Assembly (NCBI RefSeq): GCF_003989825.1
Contig: NZ_RZHE01000015.1
Location: forward strand, 372,001 to 436,000
Direction: 5' to 3'
Origin: Vreelandella populi
GTDB lineage: Bacteria > Pseudomonadota > Gammaproteobacteria > Pseudomonadales > Halomonadaceae
Length of the DNA stretch: 64,000 bases
Both the position numbers and the translations under genes were made by a program. A model generated the notes under the pieces. The model saw only the letters and a list, made by a program, of their open reading frames with translations, was not told where the DNA came from and did not search any database. This document shows positions 28,245 through 37,257 of the stretch, one piece after another. Numbering within the stretch: position 1 is the first letter of the stretch; each line of letters opens with the position of its first letter.

Positions 28245-28445
28245 CCGAGGTTTTATTGGCGCATCCTCGAGGCCGGCAAATTTATTAATACGATTTTCTT
28301 CATGGGGCAAACCCATGGTTAAAAGATATTTACTAAATGCCCTACTTAGGGCAAAACCCAACCATTAAACCTTACCCCTACCGGTGGCTCAGCTTAATGA
28401 CGTCAACTGTTCTGTTACTTGTATTAAGACCAATACCTTCAGACG

Positions 28446-30566
28446 TTAATTCTGTTTACTATGCACACTATCTATAACAAAACTCACTTCAGGTATTACC
28501 CTTGAATTTTCCAACGAACTACTTTTCATCGATTGACTTTCATTATTTTTTTCATAGCGTTCACTTACATCTCCTGAAGCGACCGCAGTATTCATTGGTG
28601 ATTTACTGATGGTGTGTTGGGTAGCTGTAGACATCCAAAAATGATCGACAATATCTGACTGCGGCTGGTAAGCGGTAGGCGCAGCTATTAATAACTCGCG
28701 TATTCTTGCAGCATCCTGCGTTTTGCACGCCACTTCTAGTTCAGACAGCATTGGCTCAAGTACTGACCAAGGCAAAAAGTCTTCTGATGCTGTCATTATT
28801 CGAGGATGCCGCGTCTTCTCAGCACTATCTGTTGCTAGAAGTTCTTCATATAACTTTTCACCTGGTCGCAGACCAGTAAACCGGATAGATATTTCACCTT
28901 TCTTCTCAACTATCTTTTCAGATTCTTGAGCGGGTACTGTCTTTGCATCGGAAGGGACAGACATAAAGCGAAAATTTAACCCCGAAAGTTTAACCATTCG
29001 GATAGCAAGCTCTACAATCTTTACCGGTTTACCCATATCCAGAACAAATACATCTCCTCCTGTTGCCATACCGCTGGCTTGAATAACAAGCTGGGCAGCT
29101 TCAGGAATGGTCATGAAGTAACGAGTAATATCGGGATGGGTAACAGTGATGGGGCCACCCTTCTCGATTTGCTTTCGGAAGAGAGGAACGACAGAGCCCG
29201 ATGAACCTAGCACGTTGCCAAAACGCACCATCGAAAAACGTGTGTTCGTTTGTTCATCAGCGCATGCCTGACAAATTAATTCTGCCATTCGCTTACTAGC
29301 GCCCATCACGTTAGTTGGGCGTACGGCTTTGTCCGTAGAAACCAGGACAAAAGACTCAACGCCCTCCTTAATGGCTGCCTTGGCGACTTCCATTGTTCCA
29401 AAGACGTTATTCAGCACCCCTTCTGCTGGGTTAAATTCAACAAGAGGCACATGCTTATAAGCGGCAGCATGATAAATAGTATCGGTTTCAAAGGTACGCA
29501 TCAGGCGTGAGATAACATCGCCATTGCGAACAGAGGCCAGTGCGGGCTTCACTTCAACATTAAGATTTTCTTTATTAATTATCTGAGCAAGATCCTGGTC
29601 GATTTGATAAAGCGAATATTCAGATGAATCGACAATGATTAATCTTTCAGGATGCAGGCGAACAATCTGACGGCATAGCTCACTACCAATAGAGCCTCCC
29701 GCGCCCGTCACCATTACCGACTTATGAGTAATATTCGCTCCCATTAACTTAGGATCGGGCGGCACGGGGTCTCTGCCTAATAAATCTTCTACACGAACAT
29801 CACGGAGCTCATTGAATTTAGCTTTACCTGAAATAATATCTGCCATATCAGGTATGGTTTGCACTGGAATCGATAGTGGCTCAATAGATTCAATGATTTC
29901 CTGGCGGCGCGCCCGCGTTGCTTCTGGAATAGCCAGTAAAAATTTTTCTACACCAAAATTCTCGATCAATGTTGGTGTAGATTCTGGGCTATAAACTCTT
30001 AATCCCTGTACATGCGTACCTTGAAGGAGAGGCGCATAGTCGACAAAGCCCACAGGTTCGTAATCCCGACCATGACGCAAAGAAACTACCAGCTGACGCC
30101 CGGCAGCACCGGCGCCATATATTAGTACTCTGGTTTTTTGAAGTTGTTGTCCGCGCTGATACATCAATCTCAGAGCTAACCGTATGCCGCCGATGGTTAT
30201 AAACGCCAGCATCGTGTAAATGAAAGGCACGGAGCGGGGAACAGGTAAATTGAGAGCCATGCTGACAACGTATAGCGTCAATGCAGACCCAAAAGCGCCT
30301 GCTAAAAGCGCCTGCAGCGCTTTCATACCCATAAAGCGTACGATTGAGCGATAAAAGCCCAGCCGTATAAAAATAAAAAGGCTGACAGGAATCATAACAG
30401 GCAAGGCGAGCCACACTGACTTATCAGTCAGGAACTCCAACGAGTCTAACCGTAAGAGCATTGCCAGGAAGAAGCTGGCAACGATCAAGAAGGTATCGAC
30501 TATGAGTTGAATTAGCTGCTTCCGGCGCCTTGTCAGGCCAAATAACGCTTCGATAACAAACATCAT
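28446..30566 (-). CDS. CapD/WbpM-type nucleotide-sugar 4,6-dehydratase, membrane-anchored
   Basis: 706 aa. Four N-terminal membrane helices (about residues 15-135) are followed by a first Rossmann domain (VLIYGAGAAGRQLV) and a C-terminal dehydratase domain with VMVTGAGGSIGSELCRQI near 290-307 and STDKAVRPTNVMGASKRMAE. It probably converts UDP-GlcNAc to a 4-keto-6-deoxy intermediate for amino sugars such as FucNAc or QuiNAc. AGGAACATC precedes the ATG. The last 60 or so residues (after HFWMSTATQHTI) are low in complexity and extend past the usual end of the family. It is separated from wza by a 332-base leader and may use its own promoter in the upstream 647-base gap. Confidence 0.9.
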   Translation of the reverse strand: MMFVIEALFGLTRRRKQLIQLIVDTFLIVASFFLAMLLRLDSLEFLTDKSVWLALPVMIPVSLFIFIRLGFYRSIVRFMGMKALQALLAGAFGSALTLYVVSMALNLPVPRSVPFIYTMLAFITIGGIRLALRLMYQRGQQLQKTRVLIYGAGAAGRQLVVSLRHGRDYEPVGFVDYAPLLQGTHVQGLRVYSPESTPTLIENFGVEKFLLAIPEATRARRQEIIESIEPLSIPVQTIPDMADIISGKAKFNELRDVRVEDLLGRDPVPPDPKLMGANITHKSVMVTGAGGSIGSELCRQIVRLHPERLIIVDSSEYSLYQIDQDLAQIINKENLNVEVKPALASVRNGDVISRLMRTFETDTIYHAAAYKHVPLVEFNPAEGVLNNVFGTMEVAKAAIKEGVESFVLVSTDKAVRPTNVMGASKRMAELICQACADEQTNTRFSMVRFGNVLGSSGSVVPLFRKQIEKGGPITVTHPDITRYFMTIPEAAQLVIQASGMATGGDVFVLDMGKPVKIVELAIRMVKLSGLNFRFMSVPSDAKTVPAQESEKIVEKKGEISIRFTGLRPGEKLYEELLATDSAEKTRHPRIMTASEDFLPWSVLEPMLSELEVACKTQDAARIRELLIAAPTAYQPQSDIVDHFWMSTATQHTISKSPMNTAVASGDVSERYEKNNESQSMKSSSLENSRVIPEVSFVIDSVHSKQN

Positions 30567-31213
30567 AGTGATGTTCCTATATTGAATTCACCTGCAACCT
30601 GTCAGCCCGTCATTAATAACAATCATGTTACGCAGCCTTACCGCACACCCTGATTGTTACAAATCTCAATCGCATCAACTGTGTAGCATGCAGATGGATT
30701 GATTAAGCACCAAATGATAGCTGAATGTCGTAAAATTACAATTTTAAACATTTGCTTACGCTTAATATTTCACCAAATACTCAATAAATCTCAATAAAAT
30801 CAATATTTTAATTCGACTTATCAGTATTTTTTTCACCCTACACAGCTCAAATTTACAAGCTAATGTTTTTACCTTACTCCCTTTCTAATTACCTTTCTAC
30901 ACGCTTTGTTTACATTTGGCAACAATTTTGCTCGCCAGCATTCAGCCAACCCCTACATAAACGATCAGTTATTTAGAAATTGCTAATGTAAAAACCCTCA
31001 TTTTCCATAGTTATCAATCTCATTAACAACCCCTAAGTCATTAAATGGTATTTAATCGATTACTAGCTTATGTGGCTTTCATGCTTAGTTTGTGGGATTT
31101 ATTCACTTAATTCCTGGAAAATCAGACAATTGGCTCGTACTTTTGTAGCTAAAAAAGATGAACAAGCATCATAAATAAAATAATAGATACGAATTCAGTA
31201 AAAGTTTCTCTAT
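30567..31213. other. Long AT-rich non-coding region upstream of the WbpM-like gene
   Basis: 647 bases with no credible gene on either strand, much more AT-rich than the hydrolase and glcB region that follows. It must contain the promoter of the dehydratase gene and perhaps the transition from core chromosome to EPS island. I found no ops element, no clear hairpin and no insertion sequence end in it. Confidence 0.6.
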
Positions 31214-32200
31214 TTACATAGTATTAAGTGAGTCACCGAAATCTTTTACGAACTCATCTAAAACATTAAATAGAGCCCGCCTGATCGGCTCTGCTTCGTT
31301 CACCAGATGATGACGGGCTTCTGGATGGCGGTGAATTTCTGCAGCGGTAAACTTCTCTGCCAGAACGGTCAAGTTCCACTGCCAATCCACCGTCAGGTCC
31401 TGTTCGCCCTGTAAAATTAGTGTTGGCACATCAACAGGTTCAAGTGCCAGCAGGCGCGGCATCCAGCGGCGCATGGCGCTCACCCATGCAACACTTAGCC
31501 GCTCGGGTTGGAGGGGGTCGCGGTCACGCAGAAATTCGGCAAACGCTTCGTCGGTAGAGTTGGGCCGGTATTTACGTGGCAAATCCTTTAAAAACGGGCT
31601 GGCGATAAGGTGAATCCAACTGGCCTGACTCCATCGCCAGGGGCGCACTAGTGGCGCCAACAGCACCAGGCCGTCCCAGCCAGCCTGTTCGCGGCGGGTC
31701 AGGGCATCGGTGGCTAAAATAGCCGCTCCGGTGCTCTGACCCACGCCAAGCCACGGCTTGGGGGCCATCTCCAGCGTCTGCAGGGTATTTTGCATATGCG
31801 TTAGGCAATGCTGATAGTCGTCGAAATCTTCGATTTGTGCTCGCGGGCCGCTCGAAAGCCCGTGGCCTGGCAGATCCCAAAGCACCACTCGCCAGCCTTT
31901 GCCCAGCAGGTGGGCCAGCAGATGGCGATAAAGCCCTAAATGATCAAAGTAGCCGTGCACCACAAACGCCGTGCCGGACGGCTTGGGCGGGCTCCAGACC
32001 TGGCACCATAGGCTAAACCGTCCGGTATCGATAAACCCTGCGTGCACCTCACCGGTGTCTTCTAATAGTGTTTCCAGGCCATAGTGCAGGAAATAGTCCT
32101 GCACGACGTTCCAAAGCGTCCCATCCGGTATCAATTGAGCAAACGCTGATTCGCCTGCCACTTGCCGAAACAAGCCTTCCAGCTGTTGGAAATCCTGCAT
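31214..32200 (-). CDS. Alpha/beta hydrolase, monoacylglycerol lipase / lysophospholipase-like
   Basis: 328 aa serine hydrolase. FVVHGYFDHLGLYRHLLAHL is the oxyanion-hole strand, WDLPGHGLSSGPRAQI fits the Hydrolase_4 group, the nucleophile elbow is GQSTG (about residues 153-157), and the late Asp and His are in QGEQDLTVDW and ARHHLVNE. No signal peptide, so cytosolic. GGAGAGATAGGG precedes the ATG. It diverges from glcB across 207 bases; no functional link to the EPS genes is obvious. The substrate is likely a lipid or other ester. Confidence 0.84.
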   Translation of the reverse strand: MQDFQQLEGLFRQVAGESAFAQLIPDGTLWNVVQDYFLHYGLETLLEDTGEVHAGFIDTGRFSLWCQVWSPPKPSGTAFVVHGYFDHLGLYRHLLAHLLGKGWRVVLWDLPGHGLSSGPRAQIEDFDDYQHCLTHMQNTLQTLEMAPKPWLGVGQSTGAAILATDALTRREQAGWDGLVLLAPLVRPWRWSQASWIHLIASPFLKDLPRKYRPNSTDEAFAEFLRDRDPLQPERLSVAWVSAMRRWMPRLLALEPVDVPTLILQGEQDLTVDWQWNLTVLAEKFTAAEIHRHPEARHHLVNEAEPIRRALFNVLDEFVKDFGDSLNTM

Positions 32201-32322
32201 CCCTATCTCTCCGTGAACGCCCTACTTCCATTGTTTTAAGAAGGCCAGCCTAGGCGTCCTTCTCATCATTTGGTCGAGCATTATGCTGCTTTCGGGTCTA
32301 CGCTGTTTACATGCCCGTACAG

Positions 32323-32343
32323 TTATGGAAGTATTTTCCATAA
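32323..32343. promoter_or_regulatory. IclR-like operator palindrome upstream of glcB
   Basis: Perfect eight-base arms TTATGGAA and TTCCATAA are separated by five bases, 64 bases before the glcB start. The central 15 bases TGGAAGTATTTTCCA match 12 of 14 fixed positions of the IclR-family consensus TGGAAATNATTTCCA. IclR controls the glyoxylate shunt in enterobacteria, and malate synthase is a shunt enzyme, so site and gene agree. Confidence 0.6.
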
Positions 32344-32407
32344 ATACTGTTTTTATTCTGGCCGTGGCCATTTTACAGCCCACGGGCATCTTCACAGGAG
32401 AACCCCC

Positions 32408-34582
32408 ATGAGCGAGCGTATCACGCGTCACCGTTTACAGGTGGCCGCCGAGCTGGACCGCTTTATAAACGAGCAGGCTCTACCCGGAACGGGCGTCGAT
32501 GAAAACGCCTTCTGGTCCGGCGTCGATGCCCTGTTTCATGATCTGATCCCAAAAAATAAACAATTGCTAGCAGAGCGTGACGCGCTGCAGGAGAAACTCG
32601 ATGCCTGGCACCGTGAAAACCCAGGGCCGGTTAGCGATATGCCTGCCTATCGCGGGTTTCTGAAAGAAATCGGTTACTTGGTAGATGCACCGGCTAACGT
32701 GAAAGCCACTACCGCCAATGTTGATCGTGAAGTCGCTGTTCAAGCTGGGCCGCAGTTGGTCGTACCGGTGAGTAATGCACGCTACGCGCTGAACGCCGCC
32801 AATGCGCGCTGGGGAAGCCTTTACGATGCGCTCTACGGCACCGATGCTATCTCTGAAGAAGATGGCGCGGAAAAAGGTACAAGCTTTAACCCCAAGCGTG
32901 GCGCAAAAGTTATTGCCTACGCGCGTGGCGTTTTGGATCGTGCCGCACCTCTGGCCACCGGCTCCCACCGCGACGCCATTAAATATGTGATTCGCGATGG
33001 TCATTTGGTAGTTACCCTGGAAGGCGGCCGGGAAACCGGACTAAAAGATCCAGCCAGGCTGATTGGTTTTAATGGTGAAGTAACTGCGCCTGAGGCGATC
33101 CTGCTGGCCAATAATGGCCTACACCTGGAAATCCAGATCGACGCCAGCCACGCTATTGGCAAGACCGACCCGGCAGGCGTAAAAGACGTGGTGGTGGAAG
33201 CGGCGCTGACCACCATAATGGATTGCGAAGACTCCGTGGCCGCCGTGGATGCGGAAGACAAGGTCGTTGTTTACAGCAACTGGCTCGGCCTGATGAAGGG
33301 CGACCTGGAAGAAAACATTGATAAGGGCGGCAAGACGTTTGCCCGCAAGCTGCACGCTGACCGCACTTGGCAAACCACCGAAGGCGGCAAGGTGACCCTG
33401 CCCGGCCGCTCGCTGATGTTCGTGCGCAATGTGGGCCATTTGATGACCACTCCAGCGATTCTGGATGAAAAAGGCAACGAGTTACCGGAAGGTATTCTGG
33501 ACGCTGTGGTGACTTCCCTGATCGCTCTGCACGATCTGAAAAAAGACGCTGACCAGCCGCGCAACTCGCGCACCGGCTCTGTTTATATCGTGAAGCCGAA
33601 GATGCATGGCCCTGCCGAGGTCGCGTTTGCCAACGAACTGTTTGGCCGCGTGGAAGATATTCTCGGCATGAGCCGCGATACCCTGAAGATGGGCATCATG
33701 GACGAAGAACGCCGTACCACGGTAAACCTCAAGGCGTGTATTGCCGAGGCATCGTCACGCGTTGCGTTCATCAATACCGGCTTCCTCGACCGTACCGGTG
33801 ATGAGATGCACACCGCCATGGAAGCGGGCCCCATGGTACGCAAGGGCGATATGAAAGGTGCCAAATGGATCGCGGCCTACGAGAAGAGCAATGTGCAGGT
33901 AGGCCTTGCCTGCGGCCTGCGCAGTCGCGCTCAGATCGGTAAAGGCATGTGGGCCATGCCCGATTTAATGCATAGCATGCTGGAGCAGAAAATCGGCCAC
34001 CCCAAAGCCGGTGCCAACACGGCCTGGGTACCGTCACCCACGGCGGCTACTCTACACGCGTTGCACTATCATCAGGTAAACGTCATCGGTGTTCAGCGCG
34101 AGCTTGAAAGCCAGGGTGAACCTGACTTCCTGGACGATCTGCTCAGCGTGCCAGTGGCTGAAAACGCCAACTGGTCGGATGACGAGATTCAGCAGGAGCT
34201 GGATAACAACTGTCAGGGCATTCTGGGCTACGTGGTGCGCTGGGTTGAGCACGGTGTGGGCTGCTCTAAAGTGCCGGATATTCACGACGTAGGCCTAATG
34301 GAAGACCGCGCCACGCTGCGTATCTCCAGCCAGCACATTGCCAACTGGCTACATCACGGCGTTGTGGATGAAGCCCGCGTGCAGGAAACCCTCAACCGCA
34401 TGGCTAAAGTGGTCGATGAGCAAAACGCAGGTGACCCCACCTACACCGCGATGAGCAGTCACTTTGAGGACTCCACCGCCTTCAAGGCGGCATCGGATTT
34501 GATCTTCAAAGGCCGCGTGCAGCCGTCGGGCTATACCGAGCCGCTGCTTCACGAATGGCGTCAGGTGCATAAAGCCAAGTAA
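32408..34582 (+). CDS. glcB: Malate synthase G
   Basis: 724 aa, the length of the G isoform. It condenses glyoxylate with acetyl-CoA to malate in the glyoxylate shunt, cytosolic. [15 protein letters not shown] carries the active-site Arg, [18 protein letters not shown] the Mg-binding Glu region, and [19 protein letters not shown] the catalytic Asp. The ATG at 32408 follows AGGAG by nine bases and aligns with [13 protein letters not shown]; an upstream in-frame start would add 46 unrelated residues. It has its own terminator at 34603 and an IclR-like palindrome upstream. Confidence 0.96.
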   Translation: MSERITRHRLQVAAELDRFINEQALPGTGVDENAFWSGVDALFHDLIPKNKQLLAERDALQEKLDAWHRENPGPVSDMPAYRGFLKEIGYLVDAPANVKATTANVDREVAVQAGPQLVVPVSNARYALNAANARWGSLYDALYGTDAISEEDGAEKGTSFNPKRGAKVIAYARGVLDRAAPLATGSHRDAIKYVIRDGHLVVTLEGGRETGLKDPARLIGFNGEVTAPEAILLANNGLHLEIQIDASHAIGKTDPAGVKDVVVEAALTTIMDCEDSVAAVDAEDKVVVYSNWLGLMKGDLEENIDKGGKTFARKLHADRTWQTTEGGKVTLPGRSLMFVRNVGHLMTTPAILDEKGNELPEGILDAVVTSLIALHDLKKDADQPRNSRTGSVYIVKPKMHGPAEVAFANELFGRVEDILGMSRDTLKMGIMDEERRTTVNLKACIAEASSRVAFINTGFLDRTGDEMHTAMEAGPMVRKGDMKGAKWIAAYEKSNVQVGLACGLRSRAQIGKGMWAMPDLMHSMLEQKIGHPKAGANTAWVPSPTAATLHALHYHQVNVIGVQRELESQGEPDFLDDLLSVPVAENANWSDDEIQQELDNNCQGILGYVVRWVEHGVGCSKVPDIHDVGLMEDRATLRISSQHIANWLHHGVVDEARVQETLNRMAKVVDEQNAGDPTYTAMSSHFEDSTAFKAASDLIFKGRVQPSGYTEPLLHEWRQVHKAK

Positions 34583-34602
34583 ATTCGTTTCATGGTACAA
34601 CT

Positions 34603-34633
34603 AGCCCCAAGGCGCATGCCTTGGGGCTTTTTT
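34603..34633 (+). terminator. Intrinsic terminator of glcB
   Basis: Stem GCCCCAAGGC with GCCTTGGGGC, loop GCAT, then TTTTTT. It begins 20 bases after the glcB stop and lies in the leader of the next plus-strand gene, which therefore needs read-through or its own promoter. Confidence 0.93.
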
Positions 34634-34649
34634 ATAAGGGATAACAACA

Positions 34650-35063
34650 ATGACCGTCATGACTGTCGAACAGATCGAACACTTTCTGGATGAAGTATTT
34701 CCCCAGCGAATGGGCAGAGTTGAAAGCGTGGGCGAGATGAGTGCCACGATGCGCTTAGCGGTAGGTTATGAGCATTTACGCCCCGGGCCCCGGGTTTCCG
34801 GCCCCACCATGATGGGTTTTGCCGATGTGGCCCTATATGTGGCAATTCTGGCCCAAATCGGCCCTGAACCCATGGCGGTCACCAGCGATTTCAACTGCCA
34901 CTTTCTGCGCGCAGCATCAGGTGAGCATGACATTATCGCCCACGCCAAACTGATCAAGCTGGGCCGCCGCTTGGGGGTTGGTGAAGTGCAGGTGTTTTCC
35001 GCCGCCGACGAGACCCGCCCGGTGGTGCACGTCACCGCAAGCTACGCCCTGCCCGCTACGTAA
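34650..35063 (+). CDS. PaaI-type hotdog-fold thioesterase
   Basis: 137 aa hotdog protein of the acyl-CoA thioesterase class. The central helix block HLRPGPRVSGPTMMGFADVAL and the strands FNCHFLRAASGEHDIIAHA and GRRLGVGEVQVF match the family; the catalytic Asp would be in GFADVA. AAGGGAT lies before the ATG at 34650; an ATG nine bases further in is possible. The substrate is unknown. It sits only 16 bases after the glcB terminator. Confidence 0.83.
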   Translation: MTVMTVEQIEHFLDEVFPQRMGRVESVGEMSATMRLAVGYEHLRPGPRVSGPTMMGFADVALYVAILAQIGPEPMAVTSDFNCHFLRAASGEHDIIAHAKLIKLGRRLGVGEVQVFSAADETRPVVHVTASYALPAT

Positions 35064-35078
35064 ACGGCCTGCCAGACA

Positions 35079-35123
35079 AAACACCCCGCATGTGACTATC
35101 CAGTAGCCACACGCGGGGTGTTT
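35079..35123. terminator. Bidirectional terminator between convergent genes
   Basis: Eleven-base perfect arms AAACACCCCGC and GCGGGGTGTTT close a 23-base loop with further pairing (TGTG/CACA). It lies 15 bases past the thioesterase stop and 14 bases past the stop of the minus-strand binding-protein gene, so it can serve both. Confidence 0.85.
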
Positions 35124-35137
35124 GCAGGTCAGATGAC

Positions 35138-36106
35138 TTAGTAAGCCGCTTCTGGCTCGTAGAACTCTTCTACATTGTCAGCGGTAATCAGGTCAGCCGC
35201 GAGGATGATCCGTGAAGGCACGCCGTGGTACATATCGCCCAGATGCTCGCCTTTCACGCCGTGTACCGCGAGCGCCATGGCGGACGCAATCATATTCGGT
35301 GGGTAGGTAACGGTACCTTTGACCATCGGGTGATCTTCACGAATCATCTCGATGACCCGCTGAGAGCCACCGCCGCCCACAATCAGTTGAATATCGTCGC
35401 GGTTATTTTCGTTAATCGCCTGAAGGGCCGCGACCAGCACGTCATCATCACCCGCCCAAATGGCGTCCACTTCCGGGTTACTGCCCAGCAGGTCTTCCGT
35501 TACGCTAAGCGCCTGCTGCGGGTTCCAGTCGGTGGTTTGGGAGGCCAGAATATTGATGCCTGGGTAGTTTTCCATCACCCGGTTGAAGGCATCCACACGC
35601 TGGCTGTTGATAGGAATGGGCGGGCCTTCCAGCACCAGAATATTACCCTCGCCGCCCAGCTCATCGGCGATATAACGCGCTGCCTGCTCGCCAAGGCCTG
35701 GGTTATCACCTGCAATAAAGACATCTTGCGCGGGCGTTTCAAGCTCGCGGTCCACCACGACGGTGTAGATTCCCTCATCGTAGGCTTCTGTAATAACCGC
35801 CTGAAGCGTTGCCGGGTTATGCGGCAAAATGACCAGCGCATCCAGGTTACGAATCATTAGATCCTCCACATTGGAAACCTGGGCCGTACCGGAGTTGGCG
35901 GAAAGCACGGTAAAACTCACATCTGGATACTTTTCGCTCAGCTCGTTGGCTGCGTTTTGCGCCCACCACAGAAGGCCTGCGGTCCAACCGTGGTCGGCGG
36001 ACGGTACGGTTACCCCGATATGGTAGTCGTCAGCCAGTGCGACGCTAGACGCACTCGCCAGAGCGGTCGCCAGCGCGGCGGTCTTGAAAAGGCGTGATAG
36101 AGTCAT
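35138..36106 (-). CDS. Sugar ABC transporter periplasmic binding protein (RbsB family)
   Basis: 322 aa from the ATG at 36106, nine bases after AGGGAG; an in-frame GTG seven codons upstream overlaps that site. A signal peptide (KTAALATALASASSVALA, cut before DDYHIG) sends it to the periplasm. The type I binding fold shows IGVTVPSADHGW, LVILPHNPATLQAVITEA and VDAIWAGDDDVLVAALQAI. It captures a sugar or polyol for the permease and ATPase encoded upstream. The conserved VVVDRELETP differs from the usual VDR in ribose or galactose proteins, and the ligand is unknown. Confidence 0.9.
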   Translation of the reverse strand: MTLSRLFKTAALATALASASSVALADDYHIGVTVPSADHGWTAGLLWWAQNAANELSEKYPDVSFTVLSANSGTAQVSNVEDLMIRNLDALVILPHNPATLQAVITEAYDEGIYTVVVDRELETPAQDVFIAGDNPGLGEQAARYIADELGGEGNILVLEGPPIPINSQRVDAFNRVMENYPGINILASQTTDWNPQQALSVTEDLLGSNPEVDAIWAGDDDVLVAALQAINENNRDDIQLIVGGGGSQRVIEMIREDHPMVKGTVTYPPNMIASAMALAVHGVKGEHLGDMYHGVPSRIILAADLITADNVEEFYEPEAAY

Positions 36107-36222
36107 TGTTGTTGCTCCCTTTCTCACTTACATCGTGGATGGACGAGCCAGCCCCGCCCAGAGTGATCGTCGGCCCGGTTTGGGCATAGCGACCGAAAAG
36201 ATCGTTTTTAACGCTAGGTCTG

Positions 36223-36253
36223 AAAGACGTTTTAAAGACCGTTTTTAAAGACC
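36223..36253. repeat. Short phased AAAGAC repeats in the permease-binding protein gap
   Basis: Three copies of AAAGAC(C) at 36223, 36234 and 36247, separated by T-rich five- and six-base linkers, in the 158-base gap between the permease stop and the binding-protein start. They could stabilise or pause the transcript so that binding protein is made in excess, but no clear hairpin is formed. Confidence 0.4.
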
Positions 36254-36264
36254 GTATTAACGAA

Positions 36265-37257
36265 TCAGGCACGCTTGTACTGCAGCAGCACCGCCAGCAA
36301 AATTACGCCGCCCTTGACCAGCCCCTGTAAATAAGGGGAAACGCCAGTCAGGTTAAGCATGTTGTTGATGATGCCCAGAATCAGCGCGCCGATAACCGTG
36401 CCCCATACCGTACCGCGCCCACCGGAAAGGGCCGTTCCCCCGATGACCACGGCGGCGATGGCATCCAGTTCATAAAAGTAGCCTGCATCACTCGGGCTTA
36501 CCGAGTTGAGCCGCGAGGTCAGCATAATGGCGGAAAGCCCCACGCAAATACCTGCAATCACAAAGGTGGAGAGCACAATGCGTTCGACCCGAATGCCCGA
36601 ATAGCGCGCTACCTGGGCATTGGCACCTACCGCACATACATGGCGGCCATAAGGCGTGTGAAACAGCAATATGTGGGCAAGGATAGCCAGGCCAAAGAAC
36701 ACCAGCACGGGAATTGGAATGCCCAGAAAAAAGCCGCCCCCCACGTTTGAGAAGAGCGGGTTGCGGGTTGAAACCTCCGCCGCATCGGTAAAATAGAGCG
36801 CCAGCGAGCGAAAGATCGACATACTGGCAAGCGTTACCACAAAGGCTGCTATGCGCCCTCGGGTAACCAATAGGCCATTGAATAGCCCTAACAGCCCGCC
36901 CGCCGCGATGGCGGCCAACATGCCGAGAAGCACCGCCTGAATGGGGTCGCTTATGGTATTGATGATGTACAGGATAATCACGCCAACGAGCGCCACCATC
37001 GACCCCACGGAAAGGTCGATCCCTCCGGCGATAATCACGAAGGTCATACCGATCGCGATAATGCCGGTATAGGAGACCTGACGCAGCACGTTGGAAATAT
37101 TGCGTGTATTGAGAAAGTATTCGCTGGCGATGGATGACACCACGAACAGCAGGATCAGCGCCACCAGCGGGGCCAGAATCGTTGCGTTGAGCGGCAGTCT
37201 ACGCATGCCTTGGCGCGCAACGCCCCCCATCGACTTGGTATTAGGCAATTGTGCCAT
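36265..37257 (-). CDS. Sugar ABC transporter permease (RbsC family)
   Basis: 330 aa integral membrane permease with about ten helices. Family marks are FVIIAGGIDLSVGSMVAL (the inner-membrane signature near residues 78-95), NGLLVTRGRIAAFVVTLASM and AAVVIGGTALSGGRGTVWGT (the EAA-like loop contacting the ATPase). It overlaps the ATPase gene by 17 bases, showing close coupling. It would form a homodimer with the RbsA-like ATPase. Confidence 0.93.
   Translation of the reverse strand: MAQLPNTKSMGGVARQGMRRLPLNATILAPLVALILLFVVSSIASEYFLNTRNISNVLRQVSYTGIIAIGMTFVIIAGGIDLSVGSMVALVGVIILYIINTISDPIQAVLLGMLAAIAAGGLLGLFNGLLVTRGRIAAFVVTLASMSIFRSLALYFTDAAEVSTRNPLFSNVGGGFFLGIPIPVLVFFGLAILAHILLFHTPYGRHVCAVGANAQVARYSGIRVERIVLSTFVIAGICVGLSAIMLTSRLNSVSPSDAGYFYELDAIAAVVIGGTALSGGRGTVWGTVIGALILGIINNMLNLTGVSPYLQGLVKGGVILLAVLLQYKRA

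Larger units (their letters stand above)
28114..28445 (-). other. Leader region of the wza gene run
   Basis: 332 bases between the WbpM-like stop and wza. On the minus strand it contains, in order: a weak hairpin with CATGGG/CCCATG arms near 28310-28326, an eight-pair hairpin at 28243-28272, the ops element at 28233-28244, and a second hairpin at 28157-28175. The main promoter should lie upstream of the ops element; TATTAAT near 28290 is a possible -10 but I cannot find a convincing -35. Confidence 0.6.

Noticed and set aside
35225..35860. 211-residue open frame on the plus strand inside the sugar-binding protein gene
   Set aside because: It is antisense to a clear RbsB-type gene and has no family features.
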